This document shows positions 58,585-64,000 of a stretch of DNA of 64,000 nt, in pieces. Every line of letters starts with the position of its first letter. Position 1 is the first letter of the stretch. Position numbers and translations under genes: made by a program. This DNA is from JAZUOT01 sp045604805 (GTDB lineage: Bacteria > Bacillota > Clostridia > Oscillospirales > Acutalibacteraceae). The stretch is from NCBI GenBank assembly GCA_045604805.1, contig JAZUOT010000030.1:1-64000 (forward strand). Reading direction: 5' to 3'. The notes beneath the pieces were generated by a model. It searched no databases. It saw nothing but the letters and a program-made list of their open reading frames with translations, and was not told the DNA's origin.

Positions 58585-59511
58585 TCAACTCATTGGTTTC
58601 ATAGCCTGTTCTTCTAAAAGCCTACGCTGAATTCTTGCAGCTTCCTCTTTAGCAACCAATAGATCCCTACCATAAAAGATATTTATGATGTAAGTTTGTG
58701 CAAGATTTAAAATATTGCTTATTATCCAGTAAAATCCAACTGCCGCCGGGGCTGCGTACGCGATGTAAGCAGTTATTAATGGAAAAAAGTAAAGACTCCA
58801 CTTCATACAACCTTGTTGTTGTTGTGCTGTACCTGTGATATTCTGAGTAACAATTTGCGCCACTAAGGAAGTCACTACGCAGAGCACAGGTATGACCCAA
58901 AGAAAAGTGGAAAGAGCACTGCCGCGCGGTGTTCCCAAAAGATTAAGCCCTAAAAAATTGAAACCCTGACTAAATAAGTCCAACTTGGCAATATCAGTCG
59001 TGCTAAACACATTCACAAGATAATCTCTTAAATATTGGAACTCATTGACAACTCGAATCTGCATATACATATCAGATGTGGATAAATGTGCGCCAACTCC
59101 AGGTATTTGAGACAATAGATTAGCAGAATTAGCTACTGAAGCAGGGTCAACATGCAAGGTGTTAGTCAGTGGAAATACAACAGAATAGTATATTCCCATC
59201 ATAACAAGTAGTGGCACAAACATAGTAGAACAACCGCCCATGGGGTTTATTCCCTCTTTGGCGTAAAGCTCGGTCATTTCCTGCTGATATCTTTGTCTGT
59301 CATCCCCACACTTTTTTTTTAGCTCTTCCAATTTCGACTGCATACGAGCAGTTTGTGCCATAGATTTTTGTTGTTTAACAGAAAACGGAAAGCTTATGAT
59401 CTTAAACAATATGGTAAATAGAATTATAGCTACTCCGTAGTTTTTGGTAATCTCATAAAAGAACCATAGAACATATCCGAATATGTGCCCGACATAATTG
59501 AAAATTTGCAT
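58585..59511 (-). CDS. yidC: Membrane protein insertase YidC (Oxa1/SpoIIIJ type)
   Basis: A 308-residue insertase inserting membrane proteins with or without Sec. The Gram-positive form lacks the large periplasmic domain; five membrane helices are visible. YGVAIILFTILFKIISFPFS holds the conserved first core helix and its groove basic residue is in the K-x-I-x-F region; GINPMGGCSTMFVPLLVMMG is the second signature. A C-terminal basic stretch (ARIQRRL) may contact ribosomes. Neighbours yidD and jag are standard. Confidence 0.95.
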   Translation of the reverse strand: MQIFNYVGHIFGYVLWFFYEITKNYGVAIILFTILFKIISFPFSVKQQKSMAQTARMQSKLEELKKKCGDDRQRYQQEMTELYAKEGINPMGGCSTMFVPLLVMMGIYYSVVFPLTNTLHVDPASVANSANLLSQIPGVGAHLSTSDMYMQIRVVNEFQYLRDYLVNVFSTTDIAKLDLFSQGFNFLGLNLLGTPRGSALSTFLWVIPVLCVVTSLVAQIVTQNITGTAQQQQGCMKWSLYFFPLITAYIAYAAPAAVGFYWIISNILNLAQTYIINIFYGRDLLVAKEEAARIQRRLLEEQAMKPMS

Positions 59512-59553
59512 TGTATAGGTAGCCTCCTAATAGATATACCTAAAGACACCAGA

Positions 59554-59781
59554 TTATTTTTTAGGTGGAACGGGATCAAAGCCGCCCTTTGAAAAAGGGT
59601 TGCAACGAATAAATCGCCCAAGAGCAAGAATAATACCTTTGAGCAGTCCATGCAGTTGTATAGCTTCAATAGCATAGTTTGAACAAGTAGGAATGTATTT
59701 GCAAGACGGTTTAGTATTACTCGAAATATATTTTTGGTAGAGTCGAATTAGCTTCACCGCAAAACTAGCACCTTTTGACAA
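59554..59781 (-). CDS. yidD: Membrane protein insertion efficiency factor YidD
   Basis: A 75-residue YidD protein: [29 protein letters not shown] and [16 protein letters not shown] are the full family signature with three conserved cysteines. It aids YidC-dependent insertion. TTG 59781 lies just after the rnpA stop; GTG 59757 (MKLIRLYQK) would match the family's usual start and is an equal alternative. Confidence 0.93.
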   Translation of the reverse strand: MSKGASFAVKLIRLYQKYISSNTKPSCKYIPTCSNYAIEAIQLHGLLKGIILALGRFIRCNPFSKGGFDPVPPKK

Positions 59782-59784
59782 GAT

Positions 59785-60135
59785 CTAATTACCACTTTCT
59801 TTTTTTAAAATATTTGCAGAATCTAGCAATTTCCGCATATCTTTCTTTATAAAAGTACTCTTTAAAAATGGAGTCTTTGCCCTAGCGACAAAGACTAAAT
59901 TATAACCTATTATAATACTAGAACTAAGTTCAAAAAATGCTTGTTTTATAATCCTTCTGGCTCTGTTGCGCTTTACTGCACAACCTATTTTTTTACTAGC
60001 AGTTATGCCATACCTGGAAAAATTTTTTCTATCTTTGTGCACATAAAGAACCAGAGACGGAGTTACGTAAGACTTTCCCTTTGAGTAGGTCCTTTTGAAC
60101 TCCGCATTTTTTTTCATTGGTACATAATCTTGCAT
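59785..60135 (-). CDS. rnpA: Ribonuclease P protein component
   Basis: A 116-residue basic protein that joins RNase P RNA in 5' maturation of tRNAs. The RNR motif appears as AVKRNRARRIIKQAFF and the 5'-leader cleft residues in AEFKRTYSKGKSY. ATG 60135 has GAAGGG 8 nt upstream. It lies 30 nt downstream of rpmH as in most bacteria. The RNase P RNA gene was not found in this window. Confidence 0.95.
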   Translation of the reverse strand: MQDYVPMKKNAEFKRTYSKGKSYVTPSLVLYVHKDRKNFSRYGITASKKIGCAVKRNRARRIIKQAFFELSSSIIIGYNLVFVARAKTPFLKSTFIKKDMRKLLDSANILKKESGN

Positions 60136-60165
60136 ACAGCAGCCCTTCTAATTACAGGAAAAAAA

Positions 60166-60300
60166 TCAATAGCTTAAACGTTTCCTGCCCTTAGCTCTGC
60201 GTCTTGCTAAAACTTTCCTACCATTTCTATCGGCCATCCTCTTCATAAAACCGTGAATTTTATTTCTGTGCCTTTTCTTAGGCTGATATGTTCTGAACAT
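60166..60300 (-). CDS. rpmH: Large ribosomal subunit protein bL34
   Basis: A 44-residue protein, [20 protein letters not shown] at the N-terminus and [12 protein letters not shown] at the end, an unmistakable bL34. ATG 60300 is preceded by AGGAGGAG. First gene of rpmH-rnpA-yidD-yidC-jag-divIC, under a near-consensus promoter. Confidence 0.97.
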   Translation of the reverse strand: MFRTYQPKKRHRNKIHGFMKRMADRNGRKVLARRRAKGRKRLSY

Positions 60301-60343
60301 ATTACTACATTTCTCCTCCTAACAGCAAATTCCATACTGGCAC

Positions 60344-60372
60344 ATTATACTATAGAGAATTATTTTCGTCAA
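60344..60372 (-). promoter_or_regulatory. Strong promoter of the rpmH operon
   Basis: Minus-strand TTGACG (60372-60367), 17-nt spacer and perfect TATAAT (60349-60344), 44 nt before the rpmH ATG. The closest match to consensus in the window. Confidence 0.8.
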
Positions 60373-60503
60373 TTTGTTTTTTGTGACGGGAGTGCCTTTT
60401 TACAAGTGTTTAGAAAAAAGAGAAAAGACTATAAAACTCATCTATCTCCATAACTTCTAATAATTCGTTCGATAATTATTTTTTCCTTTATTTGCTTTTA
60501 TAG

Positions 60504-60689
60504 TTAATGTATCCAATATAAAAACATATTTTTTTCTACCCCAAGGATTCTTCCACTATTCCCTTCATAAAATATTTTAATAGCTCGTCTTTTAAACTCC
60601 TCACTGTCATTCAGTTCTGTTATGAACTTACGTCTACACTTTTCGCACTGATATTGCTGTTTGTATCTTGGCTTTCTCGCTTTCCAGAG
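60504..60689 (-). pseudogene. Fragment of an IS1-like transposase (zinc ribbon plus helix-turn-helix)
   Basis: A 61-codon open fragment without a start, bounded by stops on both sides. KARKPRYKQQYQCEKCRRKF is the second half of the zinc ribbon of IS1/IS1595-type transposases (KQRYxCxxCxRxF), followed by RRAIKIFYEGNSGRILGVEK and MFLYWI, the helix-turn-helix of the same proteins. The first CxxC knuckle and the whole catalytic domain are missing. Family placement is from motif pattern only. Confidence 0.65.
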
Positions 60690-60717
60690 CTATTTACTCT
60701 CACATTACATGCTACTT

Positions 60718-63700
60718 TCACCGGGGTTTATTCTCTTGATTTTCGGATGGGGTCTTGGCCTCATTGTCTAGTTTCGTAGGCGATGCTGGCTTGTCGCCAG
60801 GACCGGGTAGCTGGGGCCTCGGATCCTGAGAGGATAATTGGGTACTTGGCTGTGGAGCCGGCGGTGGCAGAGTGACCGCTGGGTTACTACTATTTGTCGG
60901 AATGCCCGCTGGTTTACTACTGCTATTTAGCGTTGGCGATGGCAGAGGGGGATTCTGCTTTCTAATGCTACTTGGCTGTGGAGCCGGCGGTGGCAGAGGG
61001 GTTGACCTTGGCAGAGGGGGTGGCGCTATTCTCATGCAACCTGGCGGCACACCTGGCTTTTCTATCCCCTTAATACCACCAAATTGTGGAGAGATGAAGT
61101 TCTTCATCGATACTTCATGTTTCACAGTGCCATTTGACAGCATGTAATTGTGTTCTTGATTACCTGTTAAAACTACCTGTACTACTTGACCGTAAGTTAT
61201 ACCGCCCTGTCCTGGAATTTCCATTCCTAGGCACTCTTCTAGTGTCCCCATAGCAATGTCTATAGCATTCCCAAAAGCTCCGCAACCAAATAATCCTGTC
61301 AGCAGATGTGTTGCGTTTGCTTCTATTGCAGCATTTAATAGACTTAGCCATCTAACTTTGAATAGTTCCCTTGCATCCTCAATAAGTAGAGGCCTTTTAT
61401 CTTCTGCAATCAGATTCCGGCCAAATATTGAAGGATGATGAAGTCTTTCTTCTTTAGGGTCCACTGATAAACCGTATCTATTCATACTATATTCTACAAG
61501 CGTAATTCCACCTACTGTTTTTGTGTGTCCATTATCTCTTGCAGTTATATCCGCTGCTGCACAGAAAATTAAATTTCTTCTAATTGGAATTCTATACCTA
61601 TGTCCACTTTCATCTTCAAATTCAATTTCTTCTTCTACAACATTTGGCATTATTACTGCCATATTGTTACCATATGGATCGTGACCACTTTCTCCAATTT
61701 CAACAAAATTATCAGTCAAATGTGCTATATAATAATACGCCTGCATAGGTGCCATCATTGATAAGATTATCATTAACGCTAATTGCCTTTGTCTTCTTTC
61801 TTCTTGAGATATCGCCCCAGTAAGCACAAACCCACCTTGCTCCTTACAATCTGCGAATACATGGGAGTATATTACTGCTCTCGGATTCTGCTTTTGAATC
61901 TCATTTTCAACATCGTACATATACTTTTCGTGAAAAATTACTTCTCTAATTCCTCCCCCGTTTTCTCTAGCCCTTTGCTGTATAAACTGTTGTGCCCTAG
62001 GTGAAAAAACATGCTTAGAACCAACACTTATTGGTCCTCTTGTCATTTCGTTTATAGCTTTTAAATATTTTGCGAATTCCAGTGGATCTGATAGGATGAT
62101 TAAAAAATCAGCCCAAAAAGGATCACAATCCTCATAATCCCTAGTATGCCTTGTTGCAAAAAAATTGCCTTCTCCATGTTCCCCAAATATAAACCTGAAC
62201 CATGTTAATGTAGTTTGGCCTGCACCCATAGCTTTATAAATTTCTTTGATCCAATCTTCATGTAAGAGACGGTGTTCCTTTGAAACAGGATCAAATGTTC
62301 TTAATGATGCTATAAACTCGCCCATATTCTTATTTTCTTTTTTTGCAACCTTTTCTACCGCGCTTACAACCTTCCCTATACGTTCAGGATTCATATGATT
62401 AATCCAAATATCTGATCTATAGCCTGTTTGAGCTTCTACCACGTCTGCATTCAATGTGAAGACGTCATAGAAAATACTTCTTAGCGAACCTAAAGTTTCC
62501 ATTCTACTACTTGGTTCATCTGCTTTGTAATTTTTTAAAATACTATCTATTTGAGAATCGAACCTTTTACTCAGAACAAAAGCCTTTTGATGATCATATT
62601 TTTCTTCATCATCGAACCTACTTGAAAGCATTTCAAGCCTTGAATCGTGATCTATTTTCAAGTAAGGGTTTTCCATGCTTTTAAGAGGTTCATCTAGTTT
62701 ATGGGAAAGTGTATTGTAAAGTGGCAATAAAATTTGAGCGTCTTTATTTTTCTTTGTATCCTCAATCACATTACCAATTATTCCTTTTACTGAATGTAAA
62801 CGTTCTTTTTCAAGCATAGATTTATATAATGTCGAATAAGCACTAGCATCATCATTAAATTCATCGCTATTATTTATATTGCCTTCTTCTTTTTCAAGTG
62901 TAGTTCCAATACGATCTCCTACGCGTTTAAGGGCCATAATACCTGCTCCAGCGCCTTTAATACCCCAAGCTTCATCAATAAATTTGGCTTTTGTTTCATC
63001 TGGCATATTTGGTAGATCCTTGATTACCAATTTTGTAACTTCCTGTCGCTCACTTTTTGGTGCTTTGCTATATATTTTTTCAAATTCTTCAAATAAGCTG
63101 TTCCTTGTTTGTATCATTTCTTCCACTGGTTCGGAAACCGATCTATCTTCATCGCTATTTAGATCGATGGGTACTTGGGCACTGTTTTTTTTCTCAGTAT
63201 GGGAGGAATTTATTTTTTCTTTAAAGATTTTTATTCTATCAATAGCAGTTGTATATTCATTAGCGGTATTAAACCTGGGGAGAGTCTTGGGTAATGCTCT
63301 CATTTCTTTTGGAATCATTTCTAAATAACGTGGCAGACTGTCTCGCTCCCTCTTCAAATCTTCGATTAATCCATTTAGGTGTTCATCTATTTCGAGAGTT
63401 GTTTCTTGAGGTTCTTGTGTTTCTATTCTTGCATCAGGGTTAATTCCATCTTCTTCCTTCATCTCCAAGGGTTTACTACTACTGGCAGCCTGGTATCTTT
63501 GGCCCTCATCTATGTTCAAGGGTCTACTACTACTGGCAACCGCGCGGTCTTGATTTTCACTCTTTTCTGGTATTTTCTGTTCAGCAGTATGTATACCTAG
63601 TTCACTGGCAGATATACGTATGGATTTCTTCCAAAACGACTGTCCTGTTATCAGCAGAAGATCCCCGCCTCTCTCGCAGTTCAAATCATTAACCTCCCAC

Positions 63701-63948
63701 CTACTTCCATGAAGCCAAGAACGCTGTCTAAGTATGGTAAACCCACCACCACCACCACCAGCGACATCATCTAGCTGAGAAAAGGTTAAAACATTTCCTT
63801 CACTTACTACATTTTGGAAAAAATTCTTGAGAGTATCAATTTCTTCAGGAGTTACCTGCATACCTAAGCGAGCAAAATATTCATATACCTCCCTTTCGTC
63901 TCGCAGTTCCTGCAAAGCCTTCCAATCAACTTTATGCAAATCCAACAT
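60718..63948 (-). CDS. Leader-bearing protein C with a PARG-like macrodomain
   Basis: A 1076-residue protein; ATG 63948 follows a nine-G run. Residues 1-65 form a Nif11-like leader (LQELRDEREVYEYFARLGMQ, EEIDTLK, LTFSQLDDVAGG), followed by four further Gly. The middle is helical and charged. About residues 680-900 resemble the DUF2263/PARG macrodomain: CKEQGGFVLTGAISQEE (catalytic GG-x8-QEE, Q715-E717), then VRWLSLLNAAIEANATHLLT and GLFGCGAFGN (888-894). Such domains remove ADP-ribose or poly(ADP-ribose). From about 966 the tail is proline-rich (PPPLPRSTPLPPPAPQP). Seen: leader, motifs, tail. Inferred: exported effector acting on ADP-ribosylated targets of a eukaryotic cell. The third Gly of GGG is Phe here, so activity is not certain. 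Confidence 0.75.
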   Translation of the reverse strand: MLDLHKVDWKALQELRDEREVYEYFARLGMQVTPEEIDTLKNFFQNVVSEGNVLTFSQLDDVAGGGGGGFTILRQRSWLHGSRWEVNDLNCERGGDLLLITGQSFWKKSIRISASELGIHTAEQKIPEKSENQDRAVASSSRPLNIDEGQRYQAASSSKPLEMKEEDGINPDARIETQEPQETTLEIDEHLNGLIEDLKRERDSLPRYLEMIPKEMRALPKTLPRFNTANEYTTAIDRIKIFKEKINSSHTEKKNSAQVPIDLNSDEDRSVSEPVEEMIQTRNSLFEEFEKIYSKAPKSERQEVTKLVIKDLPNMPDETKAKFIDEAWGIKGAGAGIMALKRVGDRIGTTLEKEEGNINNSDEFNDDASAYSTLYKSMLEKERLHSVKGIIGNVIEDTKKNKDAQILLPLYNTLSHKLDEPLKSMENPYLKIDHDSRLEMLSSRFDDEEKYDHQKAFVLSKRFDSQIDSILKNYKADEPSSRMETLGSLRSIFYDVFTLNADVVEAQTGYRSDIWINHMNPERIGKVVSAVEKVAKKENKNMGEFIASLRTFDPVSKEHRLLHEDWIKEIYKAMGAGQTTLTWFRFIFGEHGEGNFFATRHTRDYEDCDPFWADFLIILSDPLEFAKYLKAINEMTRGPISVGSKHVFSPRAQQFIQQRARENGGGIREVIFHEKYMYDVENEIQKQNPRAVIYSHVFADCKEQGGFVLTGAISQEERRQRQLALMIILSMMAPMQAYYYIAHLTDNFVEIGESGHDPYGNNMAVIMPNVVEEEIEFEDESGHRYRIPIRRNLIFCAAADITARDNGHTKTVGGITLVEYSMNRYGLSVDPKEERLHHPSIFGRNLIAEDKRPLLIEDARELFKVRWLSLLNAAIEANATHLLTGLFGCGAFGNAIDIAMGTLEECLGMEIPGQGGITYGQVVQVVLTGNQEHNYMLSNGTVKHEVSMKNFISPQFGGIKGIEKPGVPPGCMRIAPPPLPRSTPLPPPAPQPSSIRKQNPPLPSPTLNSSSKPAGIPTNSSNPAVTLPPPAPQPSTQLSSQDPRPQLPGPGDKPASPTKLDNEAKTPSENQENKPR

Positions 63949-64000
63949 AAAATCTACCCCCCCCCGATGTTTTTTAGCGAAATTACACAAATATATCTAT

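Overview
The window is low-GC DNA (by eye about one-third G+C) from a member of the Firmicutes/Clostridia, most like the Oscillospiraceae/Ruminococcaceae. The signs are an alpha/beta-type small acid-soluble spore protein, a SpoVB-like flippase, a RemB (DUF370) gene beside gyrB, a Jag/YidC/RnpA/RpmH cluster, a secreted LRR protein of the ruminococcal type, and many TTG start codons. No rRNA, tRNA or CRISPR array was seen. The organism looks host-associated: housekeeping genes are interleaved with very large leader-bearing proteins and with decayed mobile elements. The host association is an inference.

Layout. 0.3-4.6 kb: a Cys-rich small protein, SpoVB-like flippase, MazG, HU and a secreted LRR protein. 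5-6.2 kb: RodA on the minus strand. 6.3-11.5 kb, plus strand: fhs, tsaE-tsaB-rpiB (overlapping), upp, a family 2 glycosyltransferase and a DUF896 protein. 11.9-14.3 kb, minus: a 686-aa leader-bearing protein (A) and a broken orphan leader. 14.6-18.6 kb, plus: PAP2-like membrane protein, malQ-hemW-trmL and sasP. 18.7-28 kb, minus: iscS-iscU-MBL hydrolase-two COG2426 paralogues-remB-zinc-ribbon protein-gyrB-YcxB-like-gyrA. 28.4-35.7 kb: rluD and comEA (plus), converging on glmU N-domain-prs-pth-mfd (minus). 36-46.7 kb: one 3565-residue protein (B). 46.9-55.9 kb, plus: phosphofructokinase, a radical-SAM pair, a CorC-type protein, coaX, an ECF S-component and ychF. 56.1-57 kb: a group II intron wreck. 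57.2-60.3 kb, minus: rpmH-rnpA-yidD-yidC-jag-divIC. 60.5-64 kb, minus: an IS relic and a third leader-bearing protein (C, 1076 aa).

The most notable system is the set of leader-bearing proteins. Proteins A, B and C share no obvious cargo homology. Each begins with a 65-76 residue Nif11-like leader (a conserved L-x-E/D-x-R-D-x-x-E core, a G-x-x-[VL] turn and an [DE][LI]xx[LI]K helix) ending in L[ST]xxxL[ED]xVAGG, the double-glycine site normally cut by C39-peptidase ABC exporters. Such leaders usually precede small peptides; here they precede cargos of about 610, 1011 and 3490 residues. A 47-codon orphan on the minus strand (14150-14293) carries the same leader core but stops just before the VAGG segment, exactly where a group II intron domain V relic begins, so it is probably the stump of a fourth member. 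Cargo C contains what looks like a poly(ADP-ribose) glycohydrolase-type macrodomain (GG-x8-QEE plus a GCGAFGN loop) and a proline-rich tail. Cargo A has a proline-rich repeat and a C-terminal hydrophobic hairpin region. Cargo B is largely helical with about 900 residues of coiled coil. The working inference is a family of exported effectors aimed at a eukaryotic host or neighbouring cell. No exporter or maturation peptidase lies in the window.

Genome decay is visible in at least three group II intron remnants, an IS1-like transposase remnant beside rpmH, and separation of the rpmH cluster from the gyrB/gyrA cluster, which normally flank the replication origin together.
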